Translations under genes and position numbers: made by a program | Shown: positions 20,593-31,683 of the stretch, in pieces | How positions within the stretch are numbered: the first letter of the stretch is position 1 | How the letters are laid out: the number at the start of each line of letters is the position of its first letter | Notes under the pieces: generated by a model | Told to the model about the DNA's origin: nothing | Databases searched by the model: none | The model's input: the letters and a program-made list of their open reading frames with translations, nothing else | From: Zhongshania sp. | GTDB taxonomy: Bacteria > Pseudomonadota > Gammaproteobacteria > Pseudomonadales > Spongiibacteraceae | Assembly (NCBI RefSeq): GCF_029212375.1 | Contig: NZ_JARGNU010000003.1 | Location: 62,001-126,000 of the forward strand | Direction: 5' to 3' | DNA: 64,000 nucleotides

Positions 20593-22272
20593 ATGCCAGT
20601 GATTAACTCAGGTGTAGATGCCGATACCCTAAACCTCCCAGATACCCATGAGGTATTTAATCAGCCGCTGGCCTTAGAAAATTACAATCTTTTCAGTAGC
20701 GATCTCGCTTTACAGCAAGCCCTTAAGGCGAATGGCAGTGTCGATGAGGGCGTGCTTACGGCCTACGGGGAGCGCTGCGGTCGCGCTGAGGTGATTAACT
20801 GGGGTTATGAAGCCAACGACAATAAGCCCCAGCTCGATACCCACGATCGTTTCGGCCATCGCGTGGATTCAGTCCGGTTTCATCCCGCCTATCATCAGTT
20901 AATGGATATGGCCTTAAGCGCTGGGATTCACTCTGGGCCATGGCGGGCAGAGGCTAAACACGCCCATGTTCAACGCGCCGCTCTTAGTTATATGCAATCG
21001 CAAATAGATGCCGGTCACGGCTGTCCCTTAACCATGACCTTTGCCTCAGTGCCGACCCTGCAATTAACACCGAGCCTTGCCGATGCGTGGCTGCCTAAAA
21101 TTCTAGAAAACGCCTACCAGCCAGACAATATTCCCTATTTTGAAAAACGCGCCGTGACCATTGGCATGGGCATGACCGAAAAGCAGGGCGGCTCTGATGT
21201 TCAAGCTAATACCACCAACGCAACTCCGCTAAGTGGTCGTGGTGGCGGGGCGTTGTATGCCCTAAATGGCCATAAGTGGTTCTTGTCGGCGCCAATGTGC
21301 GACGCGTTTCTGATGTTGGCTAAAACCGAGGGGGGCTTAAGTTGCTTTTTGGTGCCGCGTTGGCGTGAAGACGGTCAGAAAAATGGCCTGTATTTGCAGC
21401 GGCTAAAGAACAAAATGGGCAATGTGTCGAACGCCTCATCAGAGGTCGAATTGCGGCAGGCGCATGGCTGGCTGGTTGGTGAGGAGGGACGGGGGGTTCC
21501 CGCTATTATAGAGATGGTCGCACTGACCCGCTTCGATTGCATGGTTGGCTCTAGCGCTGGTCAACGTCAGGCGGTGGTGCAGGCGGTCCATCACGCGCGC
21601 AATCGCCAAGCGTTTGGCGCGCGACTAATTGATCAGCCGCTAATGCAGAATGTATTGGCCGATTTGCAACTAGAAGTCGAGGGCTCCTTGGCGCTGACCA
21701 TGCGCATGGCAAGGGCCTTAGATAATGCCGGTGATCCGGCCGAACAATTATTGATGCGCCTCGGCACTGCAGTTGGTAAGTTCTGGATCTGTAAACGCAC
21801 GCCAGCTCACGCCTATGAGGCCATGGAGTGCTTGGGCGGCAATGGCGTGATAGAAAACTGCATCATGCCGCGGCTGTATCGCGAAGCACCGATCAATGCT
21901 ATTTGGGAGGGTTCGGGCAATATTCAAGCCTTGGATGTATTGCGTGCCATTACTAAAACGCCGGCGGTGTTAGATCAGTGGTTTAAGGAGTTAGGCGGCT
22001 CGGCTGGCATGTTTGTGGAATTGGACGCCGCGGTAAGCCAATTGCGGGATGCCTTTAAAACTATGCGCGATCCCGCTTATCAAGCTCGGCAGTTGCTTGA
22101 ACAGCTCGCCTTGACGATGCAGGCCTCGCTGCTAGCGCGCTATGCGCCCAATGCGGTTGCTGATGCTTTTGTGCGTTCACGCCTAAGCGGGCGTAACGCG
22201 ATTTATGGCTGCCTGCCGGAGGGTGTCGATTTGTCGGCGATATTGAATCGAGTGCTGCCTGAGCAATATTAA
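20593..22272 (+). CDS. AidB-like acyl-CoA dehydrogenase
   Basis: Starts MPVINSGVDADTLNLPDTHEVFNQPLALENYNLFSSD; 'CPLTMTFASVPTLQL', 'IGMGMTEKQGGSDVQANTT', 'RLYREAPINAIWEGSGNIQALDVLR', all close to AidB signatures. Confidence 0.9.
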   Translation: MPVINSGVDADTLNLPDTHEVFNQPLALENYNLFSSDLALQQALKANGSVDEGVLTAYGERCGRAEVINWGYEANDNKPQLDTHDRFGHRVDSVRFHPAYHQLMDMALSAGIHSGPWRAEAKHAHVQRAALSYMQSQIDAGHGCPLTMTFASVPTLQLTPSLADAWLPKILENAYQPDNIPYFEKRAVTIGMGMTEKQGGSDVQANTTNATPLSGRGGGALYALNGHKWFLSAPMCDAFLMLAKTEGGLSCFLVPRWREDGQKNGLYLQRLKNKMGNVSNASSEVELRQAHGWLVGEEGRGVPAIIEMVALTRFDCMVGSSAGQRQAVVQAVHHARNRQAFGARLIDQPLMQNVLADLQLEVEGSLALTMRMARALDNAGDPAEQLLMRLGTAVGKFWICKRTPAHAYEAMECLGGNGVIENCIMPRLYREAPINAIWEGSGNIQALDVLRAITKTPAVLDQWFKELGGSAGMFVELDAAVSQLRDAFKTMRDPAYQARQLLEQLALTMQASLLARYAPNAVADAFVRSRLSGRNAIYGCLPEGVDLSAILNRVLPEQY

Positions 22273-22284
22273 CGTCACGGAACT

Positions 22285-22312
22285 CTTGAAAACCGTCTAA
22301 AAGTCCCCATCT
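22285..22312 (+). promoter_or_regulatory. Sigma-32 (RpoH) heat-shock promoter of htpG
   Basis: CTTGAAA - 13 bp - CCCCATCT, matching the classic sigma-32 consensus (CTTGAAA / CCCCATNT). Confidence 0.92.
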
Positions 22313-22373
22313 TTCAAATACTGTCCGTCTCAAGCGGCGGACATACTTAATTCAGTATTAAAAGGTGGAAATA

Positions 22374-24278
22374 ATGTCAACAGCAGAAAAAGAAACGCTG
22401 GGTTTTCAAACCGAAGCTAAGCAAATGCTTCAGTTAATGATTCACTCAATGTATAGCAATAAAGAAATTTTTCTTCGCGAGCTGGTTTCTAATGCGTCCG
22501 ATGCCGCAGACAAACTTCGTTACGAAGCGCTGGCCGATGGCGCGCTCTACGAAAATGATCCAGATTTACGCATCCGTATTACCCTCGATAAAGACGCCAA
22601 TACCCTGACCCTCAGCGACAACGGTATTGGTATGTCTCGTGAGGAAGTGATTAATAATTTGGGTACCATCGCTCGCTCGGGCACCGCCGAATTTTTGAAA
22701 AATCTCAGTGGTGACGGAAAAAAAGATTCTCAGTTAATTGGTCAGTTCGGTGTTGGTTTCTATTCGGCCTTTATTGTTGCTGAGCGGGTTGAAGTATTTA
22801 CTCGTCGCGCGGGCTTAACGGCGACAGATGCTGTGCATTGGGAGTCCACCGGCGAAGCCGATTTCTCAATTGAATCGTGTGAAAAAGCCGATCGCGGTAC
22901 CACCGTAGTTCTACATTTACGCAAAGAAGACACTGAATTTACCGATGATTGGCGGGTGCGCTCAATTATCAAGAAATACTCCGATCACATCAGTATTCCA
23001 GTGCAAATGCTGGAAAACGTGCCGGCCGCCAAAGAAGGCGAAGAGCAGAAAGTAGCCGAATTTGAAGCAGTAAACAGTGCAACAGCCCTGTGGACGCGCT
23101 CGCGCAGCGAGGTTACTGACGAAGAGTATCAGGCCTTTTATAAGCATGTTAGTCACGACTTTAGTCCGGCCCTGCACTGGAGCCACAATAAAGTAGAAGG
23201 TAAGTTGGAATACACCAGCCTGCTGTATCTTCCTGGCCAAGCGCCGATGGATCTGTGGAATCGTGACGCGGCGCGGGGTTTGAAACTCTATGTGCAGCGC
23301 ACGTTCATCATGGATGACGCTGATCAGTTTCTGCCGCTTTATTTGCGTTTTGTGAAAGGGGTCATCGACTCCAACGATTTGTCTTTGAATGTGTCCCGCG
23401 AAATTCTTCAGCAAGACCCCGCTGTCGACGCCATGAAGAGTGCGTTAACTAAGCGCGTATTGGATATGTTGAGCAAACTCGCTAAGAGTGATGTTGAGAA
23501 GTACCAGCAATTCTGGAAAACCTTTGGCCAGACCATGAAAGAAGGCCCGGCTGAAGATTTTAGCAACAAAGAAAAAATCGCCAAGCTGCTCCGTTTTGCT
23601 ACTACCCACGACAACAAGGCCGAGCAAACCCATTCGCTGGAAGACTATATTGCGCGAATGAAAGAAGGCCAGACCAAAATTTATTACGTGGTTGGCGAGA
23701 GTCACAAAACCGCTTCTAGCAGCCCGCATCTTGAAGTATTCCGCAAAAAAGGTATCGAAGTCTTGTTGCTGTCTGAGCGTGTCGACGACTGGCTGATGAA
23801 TCATCTTGCAGAGTTTGATGGCAAAGCGTTCTTGGATGTTGGACGCGGTGACTTGGATCTTGGCGCCCTTGAGAACGAAGAGGAGAAAAAGGCGCATGAG
23901 GAATTAGCTGAGTCGCATAAAGACTTGGTTGAACGCGTAAATGCGGTTTTGACTGACAAGGTTGAAACCGTGCGGGTGACTAGCCGTTTAACTGAATCGC
24001 CGGCGTGTTTGGTGGTTACCGAAGACGATATGGGTGCGCAAATGCGCAGAATGCTCGAGGCCGCTGGCCAAGCTCTGCCGCCAAGCAAGCCTGTCTTCGA
24101 ATTAAACCCCGAACATCCCTTGGTGCTTAAGCTTGATAAAGAAGCTGATGAAGATCGCTTTGCTGATCTGGTGGGTATTCTCTTTGATCAAGCCCACTTA
24201 GCGGAGGGCGCGCAGCTAGACGATCCGGCGAGCTATGTGCACAAACTGAATAAATTACTTTTAGAGTTGAGTGCATAA
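22374..24278 (+). CDS. htpG: Chaperone HtpG (Hsp90)
   Basis: '[44 protein letters not shown]', '[15 protein letters not shown]'. Confidence 0.98.
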   Translation: MSTAEKETLGFQTEAKQMLQLMIHSMYSNKEIFLRELVSNASDAADKLRYEALADGALYENDPDLRIRITLDKDANTLTLSDNGIGMSREEVINNLGTIARSGTAEFLKNLSGDGKKDSQLIGQFGVGFYSAFIVAERVEVFTRRAGLTATDAVHWESTGEADFSIESCEKADRGTTVVLHLRKEDTEFTDDWRVRSIIKKYSDHISIPVQMLENVPAAKEGEEQKVAEFEAVNSATALWTRSRSEVTDEEYQAFYKHVSHDFSPALHWSHNKVEGKLEYTSLLYLPGQAPMDLWNRDAARGLKLYVQRTFIMDDADQFLPLYLRFVKGVIDSNDLSLNVSREILQQDPAVDAMKSALTKRVLDMLSKLAKSDVEKYQQFWKTFGQTMKEGPAEDFSNKEKIAKLLRFATTHDNKAEQTHSLEDYIARMKEGQTKIYYVVGESHKTASSSPHLEVFRKKGIEVLLLSERVDDWLMNHLAEFDGKAFLDVGRGDLDLGALENEEEKKAHEELAESHKDLVERVNAVLTDKVETVRVTSRLTESPACLVVTEDDMGAQMRRMLEAAGQALPPSKPVFELNPEHPLVLKLDKEADEDRFADLVGILFDQAHLAEGAQLDDPASYVHKLNKLLLELSA

Positions 24279-24283
24279 TTAAT

Positions 24284-24310
24284 AAAAAGGCGGCGAAAGC
24301 CGCCTTTTTT
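24284..24310 (+). terminator. htpG intrinsic terminator
   Basis: AAAAAGGCGGC-gaaa-GCCGCCTTTTTT. Confidence 0.92.
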
Positions 24311-24367
24311 GTTTCAGTCTCCAGCAGCAATGATAAACTCATAGCAAATAAAGAATGGGTGTGAACT

Positions 24368-25384
24368 ATGGGTAATAAGTATAAGGTTGCCATCATTGGC
24401 GGCGGTAGTTTTGGTACCGCAATAGCAAATATCATGGCTGATAATGGTCATGATACTTGCCAGTGGATGAGAACTGCTGAGCGAGTGGATGAGGTAAATA
24501 CCAAGCACAGCAATGAAGTTTATCTTCCTGGGATTCAATTAAATCCAGCCCTGCGCGCCAGCACGGATTTGCGGGAAACCGTAGCCGGCTGTAATGCAGT
24601 ATTTTTCTCTATTCCCAGTAAGTCCAGTCGTGACGTTGCAAGGCAGCTTGCCGACTGTATTGCCCCTGGCACAATCTTGGTAAGTACGACCAAGGGCATC
24701 GAGTTTGAATCCAATAAGTTGATGAGCCAAGTGTTAAAAGAAGAATTACCCCAGGTGCGCCTTGGGGTAATGAGTGGTCCCAATCTTGCCAAAGAGTTGG
24801 CGGCCCGCATGATTACCGGCACCGTTATTGCCAGTGAAGACGAAGGTGTGACCACGACCATTCAAGAACTGTTGCAGTGCTCGTATTTTCGGGTGTATGC
24901 AGGTAGTGATATGTATGGTGTGGAATTAGCGGGGGCCCTGAAAAATGTTTACGCAATTACGGCTGGTATGGCGGCGGCACTGGGCTGTGGCCACAACACC
25001 ATCAGTATGCTAATTACCCGCAGCTTGGCAGAGATGAGTCGCTATGCGGTGATTAAGGGTGCAGACCCGCTGACCTTTTTGGGTTTGGCTGGGGTAGGGG
25101 ATTTATTTGTTACCTGTACTTCGCCGCTGAGTCGCAATTACCGCGTTGGCTATGAACTGGGCCAGGGCCGCGATCTTAATGAGGTGGTTGAAAGCCTCGG
25201 TCAGGTCGCCGAAGGGGTCAACACCCTCCGTTTGATGAAGGAGCAATCTGAGCTTCTCGATATCTATATGCCCTTGGTGCATGGTCTCTACGACATTATT
25301 TACAATGGTCGCAAGGTCAGCGAGGTCATCGGCACCATGATGTGCGCAGAACAAAATCGCGATGTTGAGTTTACCCTACAATAA
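24368..25384 (+). CDS. gpsA: NAD(P)H-dependent glycerol-3-phosphate dehydrogenase
   Basis: 'VAIIGGGSFGTAIANIMADNGHD', 'VMSGPNLAKELAARMITGTVIAS', 'GLAGVGDLFVTCTSPLSRNYRVG'. Confidence 0.97.
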   Translation: MGNKYKVAIIGGGSFGTAIANIMADNGHDTCQWMRTAERVDEVNTKHSNEVYLPGIQLNPALRASTDLRETVAGCNAVFFSIPSKSSRDVARQLADCIAPGTILVSTTKGIEFESNKLMSQVLKEELPQVRLGVMSGPNLAKELAARMITGTVIASEDEGVTTTIQELLQCSYFRVYAGSDMYGVELAGALKNVYAITAGMAAALGCGHNTISMLITRSLAEMSRYAVIKGADPLTFLGLAGVGDLFVTCTSPLSRNYRVGYELGQGRDLNEVVESLGQVAEGVNTLRLMKEQSELLDIYMPLVHGLYDIIYNGRKVSEVIGTMMCAEQNRDVEFTLQ

Positions 25385-25441
25385 TTAGGTAAATAGATAA
25401 TTAACAGAGGCGCGAAAATAGGTAAGGTTAAATAGGGATTT

Positions 25442-25921
25442 ATGGAGATTTTGCTAGTTCGTCACGGCGCCGCGTCGTGGGATACCAAGACTGATATTGA
25501 GCGGACCCTAACTGAAGTAGGCGAGACTGAGGTGAATGCCGCCGCAGGGTGGCTGGCTACTACGGATTGGACGCCGGACGAAGTATGGGTGAGTCCCTAT
25601 AAGCGCGCCGGCGAAACTGCGGCAATATTCAACCGCAGCTGGCAGTTGCGCTTACGCATTAAATCATCACTAAGCCCCGATACTCCGCTGTCTGAGCTGG
25701 AAACAATGCTAAGCACCTTTCGTGGTGAACGTTTGCTTCTAGTTGCCCACAATCCCTTGCTGAGTAATGCTATTAACCATTGGCATGGCGCTGAGGCTCA
25801 GAGCTATTGGGGAATGCAAACCGCCAGTATGGCCATGTTGACGGCGGAGGTTTTTTCGCAAGGGTGCGCCACTTTACAGTGGCTGCGTCACTACCCAAAT
25901 TACAGTCACAATGGCTGCTAA
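25442..25921 (+). CDS. sixA: Phosphohistidine phosphatase SixA
   Basis: RHG motif 'MEILLVRHGAASW'; 'VWVSPYKRAGETA', 'LLVAHNPLLSNAI'. Confidence 0.87.
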   Translation: MEILLVRHGAASWDTKTDIERTLTEVGETEVNAAAGWLATTDWTPDEVWVSPYKRAGETAAIFNRSWQLRLRIKSSLSPDTPLSELETMLSTFRGERLLLVAHNPLLSNAINHWHGAEAQSYWGMQTASMAMLTAEVFSQGCATLQWLRHYPNYSHNGC

Positions 25922-25948
25922 GTAGATATGAGTGAATATTACTGCTGA

Positions 25949-26836
25949 TTGAACTGCGGAGTTAATGGAATGCCTGAATCCCAAGAGCGCCGGTTTTTAG
26001 TCGACGGACTCAACATCTGTGCAAAGCAATGGCGCAGCACTGGCATTCCAGCGATTGCATTGCACGGTTGGCTAGATAATGCCGCCAGCTTTGACGCCTT
26101 GGCGAGTGCGCTACCCGAATTGCAGTTACTGGCCTTGGATATGCCGGGACACGGCTTAAGTGATCACAAGCCGGCATCTGGAAATTACGCCATATGGGAT
26201 GATTTGCGCTTTGTTTTGGCGATTGCCGAGCAAATGGGGTGGCCGCAATTTTTGCTACTCGGTCATTCGCGCGGGGCAATAATGGCTAGCTTGCTGGCTG
26301 CAGCTGCACCTGAGCGAATATCCCATTTGATTTGTGTGGATGGACTACTCCCTGAACCCCAAGACCCTACTGATTTTACCGTTCAGCTCGGCCGTTATTT
26401 GAAAGATTTTGGCCAGGCAAGTCGCGGTGATAAAGGTCATGGGAGTTTTGCGGAAGCGGTAGCTGTTCGCCGTGCGGTAACGCCGATGTCTGACGTGGCT
26501 GCCCGTCTTATTGTTGCTCGTGGCAGTTATCGCGACGCTGCAGGCCGGGTGTTTTGGCGCAGTGATCGCCGGCTTAAGCTGGCTTCGCCAGTGAAGCTAA
26601 GTGTGGCGCAGTTGCAGGCAACGATGTCCGCCATTACGGCGCCCAGTTTATTAATTGTTGCTGATCAAGGCTTTGGTCGCTGGCAGTCTAAATTGCCATT
26701 AGGGTTAATGGCTAAGTTTGAAGTGCATACTATTGTTGGCGAGCACCACTGCCACATGGATGCGCAGGCGCTGGAAATGGCGGAGTGGATCCGATCGTTT
26801 TTGAGCCGCAATGGCGTGGAGGAGGATGAGGATTAA
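25949..26836 (+). CDS. Alpha/beta hydrolase
   Basis: 'IALHGWLDNAASFDAL', nucleophile elbow 'LLGHSRGAIMA', C-terminal 'GEHHCHMD'. Confidence 0.9.
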   Translation: MNCGVNGMPESQERRFLVDGLNICAKQWRSTGIPAIALHGWLDNAASFDALASALPELQLLALDMPGHGLSDHKPASGNYAIWDDLRFVLAIAEQMGWPQFLLLGHSRGAIMASLLAAAAPERISHLICVDGLLPEPQDPTDFTVQLGRYLKDFGQASRGDKGHGSFAEAVAVRRAVTPMSDVAARLIVARGSYRDAAGRVFWRSDRRLKLASPVKLSVAQLQATMSAITAPSLLIVADQGFGRWQSKLPLGLMAKFEVHTIVGEHHCHMDAQALEMAEWIRSFLSRNGVEEDED

Positions 26837-26855
26837 GGCTTTAGCGTGATGATCA

Positions 26856-26903
26856 GCCAGATACAAAAAAGCCCCTTAATTAAGGGGCTTTTTTGTATCT
26901 GGC
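26856..26903. terminator. Perfect 48-bp palindrome, bidirectional terminator between convergent hydrolase and folE
   Basis: GCCAGATACAAAAAAGCCCCTTAA|TTAAGGGGCTTTTTTGTATCTGGC; 24-bp arms, no mismatch. Confidence 0.93.
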
Positions 26904-26913
26904 TTGTTAATAA

Positions 26914-27462
26914 TTAACTAGGGCGGTTAATCAGCGCCAAAAATTCAGTGCGAGTCGCGTTATTGTCTTTAAACACGCCAAGCATCGCGCTAGTGCGCAT
27001 AATAGAGTTTTGCTTTTCCACGCCACGCATCATCATGCACATATGCCGAGCTTCAATAATGACACCAACCCCTTCAGAGCCGGTGACTTCCATTATTGTT
27101 TTGGCGATCTGGGTAGTAAGGCCTTCCTGGATCTGCAGGCGACGGGCATATAAATCCACAATACGCGCTACTTTCGAGAGACCAAGCACTTTGCCGCTGG
27201 GAATGTATGCTACGTGGCATTTGCCAATAAAGGGCAATAAATGGTGTTCACACAGTGAGTAAAGCTCAATGTCTGATACCACTACCATTTCATTGCAATC
27301 AGATTCGAAAAGCGCGCCATTAACAACGTCGTCTACGTTGCGGCGATAACCTTCGGTCAAAAATTCAAAGGCTTTGGCGGCGCGAGCGGGCGTGTCGATC
27401 AAGCCGTCTCTGCTGGGATCTTCGCCAATTTTTTTTATGATATCTGCAAACGCTTTTTCCAC
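26914..27462 (-). CDS. folE: GTP cyclohydrolase I
   Basis: 182 aa; '[48 protein letters not shown]', '[12 protein letters not shown]'. Confidence 0.97.
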   Translation of the reverse strand: MEKAFADIIKKIGEDPSRDGLIDTPARAAKAFEFLTEGYRRNVDDVVNGALFESDCNEMVVVSDIELYSLCEHHLLPFIGKCHVAYIPSGKVLGLSKVARIVDLYARRLQIQEGLTTQIAKTIMEVTGSEGVGVIIEARHMCMMMRGVEKQNSIMRTSAMLGVFKDNNATRTEFLALINRPS

Positions 27463-27609
27463 AGGACTTCCTTAGCGCGTTGTCGGGGGGCGAATAGTAA
27501 CAAACGGGCCATCTGCTGCCAAACATTGTGATACAGCGCATTGCCCTAAGAGCAGGATTATTCCCGCGAGGCAGTGTAAAATTGTACTTTTATGTAACGG
27601 GCGGCCCCA

Positions 27610-28527
27610 GTGAGCAATAGTAGTGAGATCAGTAGCGAACTCCATACGCTTCGCGATTATTTGCGTTGGGGCATTAGTGAGTTTGGTCGGGCGGGGCTAT
27701 TTTTTGGCCATGGTACTGATAATGCCCTAGATGAGGCGCGGGTACTGGTCTTGCACGGATTGAACTTGCCCCTTGATCTCGATCCGGCGCTACTTGATGC
27801 GCGCTTAACGATGTTTGAGCGAGAGCAGGTATTACAACTTATTAAGCGCCGAGTAGAGGAGCGCCTGCCTGCCGCTTATCTCACTCATGAAGCGTGGTTT
27901 GCTGGTTTGTCCTTTTATGTGGATGAGCGGGTGTTAGTGCCGCGCTCACCGATTGCCGAACTTATTGGTCAAGGCTTTGAACCGTGGCTCGGAGGCGAAT
28001 ATCCGCTGCGCATTCTTGATTTATGCACCGGCAGCGGTTGCATCGGGATAGCTTGCGCTTATCAGTTTGAAGACGCCAGCGTCGACTTAGTGGATATTTC
28101 CCTTGATGCCCTGAATGTTGCCGACATTAATATTGCGCGCCACGAGCTGGGTGATAGGGTGCGTGCGGTCCAGTCGGACGTTTTTGATCTGCTGAGTGGG
28201 GAAAAATACGATCTGATTGTGAGTAACCCTCCGTATGTCGATGCAGGGGATCTTGCGACGATGCCAGCGGAGTATCAGCGCGAGCCAGCCCTAGGCTTGG
28301 CCTCTGGCCCAGATGGTCTCGATATTACGCGCCGAATTCTGCGCGAGGCAGCTGACTATCTAAACGATAACGGAGTATTGATTGTTGAAGTGGGCAATAG
28401 CTGTATTGCCTTAGACGCGGCGTTTCCGCTGGTGCCCTTTATGTGGCTGGAGTTTGAACACGGTGGTCATGGGGTGTTTGTGATAACCCGCGAGCAATTA
28501 CTTGAAAATGCGGCGAGTTTTGCGTGA
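27610..28527 (+). CDS. prmB: 50S ribosomal protein L3 N(5)-glutamine methyltransferase
   Basis: '[16 protein letters not shown]', '[16 protein letters not shown]', '[11 protein letters not shown]'. Confidence 0.93.
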   Translation: MSNSSEISSELHTLRDYLRWGISEFGRAGLFFGHGTDNALDEARVLVLHGLNLPLDLDPALLDARLTMFEREQVLQLIKRRVEERLPAAYLTHEAWFAGLSFYVDERVLVPRSPIAELIGQGFEPWLGGEYPLRILDLCTGSGCIGIACAYQFEDASVDLVDISLDALNVADINIARHELGDRVRAVQSDVFDLLSGEKYDLIVSNPPYVDAGDLATMPAEYQREPALGLASGPDGLDITRRILREAADYLNDNGVLIVEVGNSCIALDAAFPLVPFMWLEFEHGGHGVFVITREQLLENAASFA

Positions 28528-28633
28528 GTTTCTGACCTTGTCTGCGCTTTATCGTATAATTCTTTATTAATGATCTTTGGCCCGCAACGAACCTTGCACA
28601 ATTGGCCGCACATAAACAGTTTTGGGATAATCA

Positions 28634-29734
28634 ATGTCAGGTAATAGCATCGGTAAATTATTCTCTGTCACCACCTTTGGTGAGAGTCACGGCTTGGCGC
28701 TGGGTGCCATAATTGATGGCTGCCCACCGGGGCTGGAACTGAGCGAAGCCGATTTGCAGCTTGACCTCGATCGTCGCAAGCCGGGCACCTCACGTTACAC
28801 CACTCAGCGTCGTGAAGATGATGTGGTTAAAATTCTATCTGGGGTGTTTGAAGGTAAAACCACCGGCACCTCGATTGGCCTGTTAATTGAAAACACCGAT
28901 CAGCGCTCAAAAGATTACGGCAAGATCAAAGACCGTTTCCGGCCCATGCACGCCGACTACACCTATCAGCAAAAATACGGCAGCCGTGATTACCGCGGTG
29001 GCGGTCGCTCATCGGCGCGTGAAACCGCAATGCGAGTGGCGGCTGGTGCGGTTGCCAAAAAATATTTAGCCAGCCATTGCGGTATAGAAGTGCGCGGTTA
29101 TCTGTCGCAACTTGGTCCAATCGCAATTGATAGCGTGGATTGGAGGGTGGTTGAAACCAATCCCTTCTTTTGTCCAGATGCCGATAAAATTCCGCAGATG
29201 GAAGAGTATATGCAGAAGCTGCGTAAAGCTGGCGATTCGGTGGGCGCAAAACTCACCGTGGTGGCGAGTGGTATGCCGGTGGGTTTGGGCGAGCCAGTAT
29301 TCGATAGGTTAGATGCCGATATCGCCCATGCGCTAATGGGCATAAACGCGGTGAAAGGGGTTGAGATTGGCGCTGGCTTTGACTGCGTGGATGCGCTGGG
29401 TAGTGAGCATCGCGACGAACTGACGCCGCAAGGTTTTACCTCGAATAATGCCGGCGGTATTTTAGGCGGTATTTCCAGTGGCCAAGATTTAGTGGCCCAT
29501 TTAGCTTTAAAACCTACCTCTAGTATTTTGGTGCCCGGCAAAACGGTTGATATTGATGGCAACGCGGTTGAGGTAATTACTACCGGTCGCCACGATCCCT
29601 GCGTGGGAATTCGGGCAGTGCCGATTGCCGAAGCCATGGTGGCCATTGTGCTAATGGATCATTTGCTGCGCAATCGCGGCCAAAATGGTGGCGTACAGTC
29701 CAGCACCCCTGTGATTCCAGCATCCGCCACTTAA
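28634..29734 (+). CDS. aroC: Chorismate synthase
   Basis: '[24 protein letters not shown]', '[25 protein letters not shown]', '[19 protein letters not shown]'. Confidence 0.98.
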   Translation: MSGNSIGKLFSVTTFGESHGLALGAIIDGCPPGLELSEADLQLDLDRRKPGTSRYTTQRREDDVVKILSGVFEGKTTGTSIGLLIENTDQRSKDYGKIKDRFRPMHADYTYQQKYGSRDYRGGGRSSARETAMRVAAGAVAKKYLASHCGIEVRGYLSQLGPIAIDSVDWRVVETNPFFCPDADKIPQMEEYMQKLRKAGDSVGAKLTVVASGMPVGLGEPVFDRLDADIAHALMGINAVKGVEIGAGFDCVDALGSEHRDELTPQGFTSNNAGGILGGISSGQDLVAHLALKPTSSILVPGKTVDIDGNAVEVITTGRHDPCVGIRAVPIAEAMVAIVLMDHLLRNRGQNGGVQSSTPVIPASAT

Positions 29735-29741
29735 AACCAGT

Positions 29742-30908
29742 ATGAGCGCAGCGCTGCCGTATTGGCGTTTGTCTGGTTTTTATTTCTTTTATTTTGCGCT
29801 GTTAGGCACATGGGTGCCTTACTGGTCGCTGTATCTGAAATCATTGGGTTTTAGCTCCGAAGAAATCGGCATTCTGTCGTCCCTCGTGATGGTCACCAAA
29901 ATAGTGGCGCCCAGCTTATGGGGCTGGCTTGCCGATAATTTTGGCTACCGTAGTCGGATTATTCGGTTGGGTGCCTTTATGGCGACCTTGGCCTTTGTCG
30001 GTGTGTATGTGCGCTCTGATTTTTGGTGGCTGGCGGGAGTGATTGTTAGCTACAGTTTCTTCTGGAATGCTGTGCTTGCGCAATTTGATGTATTAACGCT
30101 ATCGCATCTCAGTGGCCAGTATGGGCGTTATAGCCTGATACGGGTGTGGGGGTCTATTGGCTTTATCTGCGCGGTATTTGCGGTGGGCTGGTGGTTAGAT
30201 CATCATCCCATTGTGCATTTATTGTATCTCATCACCTTATTGCTGAGCGGTATTTGGCTAGCGAGCTTACTGGTAAACGAGAAGCCCAATGGCCTGCGCC
30301 GAGACGCCCAACGGCAATCCTTAAAAGGTATTTTGCGAAAGCCGGCAGTGATCGCCTTTTTCGTGGTGAGTTTTTTCCTGCAATTGTCCCACGGCCCTTA
30401 CTACACCTTTTTTAGTATATACCTTGAAGCGCAGAGCTATTCCAAAACTGCGATCGGGGGCTTGTGGTCGCTGGGCGTGATTGCCGAAGTGCTGCTGTTT
30501 TTGTTTATGCATCGGCTGCTGGCCCGCTACAGTTTGCGGGGTATTGTGCTGTGGAGCTTGGGGCTGTCTTGCCTGCGTTGGCTGCTAATTGCCTATTTTG
30601 TGCAGAATCCCGTAGTGTTGGTGTTTGCTCAATGTTTACATGCAGCCAGTTTTGGCAGCTACCATGCGGCGGGGATTGAGATAATTCGCCATTGGTTTAC
30701 TGGGCATCACGGCCAGGGCATGGCCATGTACAGTGGTTTAAGCTTTGGTTTGGGCGGCGCCTGCGGTGCAGTATTGAGCGGCTGGACTTGGGATCTGAGT
30801 GCCCAGCTGTGTTTTACCGCCGCTGGGGTTGCGGCGGCAATTGCGTTTTTTGTGGCCTGGGTCTGGTTTGACTTAAAAACTGAAGCCGAGCCGGTTTCCA
30901 GTACATAA
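29742..30908 (+). CDS. MFS transporter, 3-phenylpropionate permease (HcaT)-like
   Basis: Multi-TM 388 aa; 'YWRLSGFYFFYFALLGTWVPYWSLYLKSLGFSSEEIGIL'. Confidence 0.85.
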   Translation: MSAALPYWRLSGFYFFYFALLGTWVPYWSLYLKSLGFSSEEIGILSSLVMVTKIVAPSLWGWLADNFGYRSRIIRLGAFMATLAFVGVYVRSDFWWLAGVIVSYSFFWNAVLAQFDVLTLSHLSGQYGRYSLIRVWGSIGFICAVFAVGWWLDHHPIVHLLYLITLLLSGIWLASLLVNEKPNGLRRDAQRQSLKGILRKPAVIAFFVVSFFLQLSHGPYYTFFSIYLEAQSYSKTAIGGLWSLGVIAEVLLFLFMHRLLARYSLRGIVLWSLGLSCLRWLLIAYFVQNPVVLVFAQCLHAASFGSYHAAGIEIIRHWFTGHHGQGMAMYSGLSFGLGGACGAVLSGWTWDLSAQLCFTAAGVAAAIAFFVAWVWFDLKTEAEPVSST

Positions 30909-30971
30909 TCTGCTGGCTCGGTGGGCTGTGCTTTTGTAGACTCGCAGTGGGTATTTTACACAGGTAGCAGT

Positions 30972-31403
30972 ATGGCTCAGGAATCAGTTGTTTACGGTTG
31001 TATTACCGATATATTGTTTGCTGGAAATATCGCCGATGTTGCCGACCGACGCGATAATAACCAGCTGGTGACCGCTTTATTACCTGCCGCCGAAGATTGG
31101 CCCTTGCTATGTCGCGAGATGTTTTCGGCGCCGCGGCCAGCTTTTGCGTTTGGCGACTGCCAGACCGACGTGATTCACTTTGGCAGCTCTTATAAAGCCA
31201 TAGAACACGAGTGGGATGAATGGTTGCGGCAGTTCGAAAATATGCTGCATAAAATGTACTGGGTTAGCGCCACTGTGCATTTGCAAACCGCTTACAATGG
31301 CAGTCACACCTTTGTTTGGCAGGCAGAAGACGATTTTCACGCGCCGGGCCAAGGCGCGGGTAAATTGCGCTGCGAGTGGGTGCGCGAAGATTTATTGGGT
31401 TAA
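30972..31403 (+). CDS. Conserved-looking hypothetical protein
   Basis: MAQESVVYGCITDILF start (ORF track 30921); long ORF in an otherwise unoccupied co-directional slot. Confidence 0.65.
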   Translation: MAQESVVYGCITDILFAGNIADVADRRDNNQLVTALLPAAEDWPLLCREMFSAPRPAFAFGDCQTDVIHFGSSYKAIEHEWDEWLRQFENMLHKMYWVSATVHLQTAYNGSHTFVWQAEDDFHAPGQGAGKLRCEWVREDLLG

Positions 31404-31449
31404 GAAGGGTGCCGACACCCAGAATTTTTCATTTAGCAAAAGGTTTAGC

Positions 31450-31674
31450 GTGGATAACACTGTCATTCAAGATTATGTAAAGACCTTTAAGCGTTACCGC
31501 ACCCCAGTGTTGGCGGTATTGGCAACGCTGATGCTGGTGTGTTCTGCGGTGTGGACCTTCGATGTGCCGTGGCAGGACATTGCCAGTTATTTTTTTCTCT
31601 GTGTTGCCGGCGTCAGCGTTGTCGCGCTGCTCTCGGCAGCGCTGGTTTTTGCCTTAAAGCGTTTGCGGGGCTAG
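31450..31674 (+). CDS. Small two-TM membrane protein, GTG start
   Basis: In-frame GTG at 31450 within ORF 31216..31674; VDNTVIQDYVKTFKRYRTPVLAVLATLMLVCSAVWTF ... ; start placement inferred from overlap with the preceding CDS. Confidence 0.55.
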   Translation: MDNTVIQDYVKTFKRYRTPVLAVLATLMLVCSAVWTFDVPWQDIASYFFLCVAGVSVVALLSAALVFALKRLRG

Positions 31675-31683
31675 CCCCGTAAC

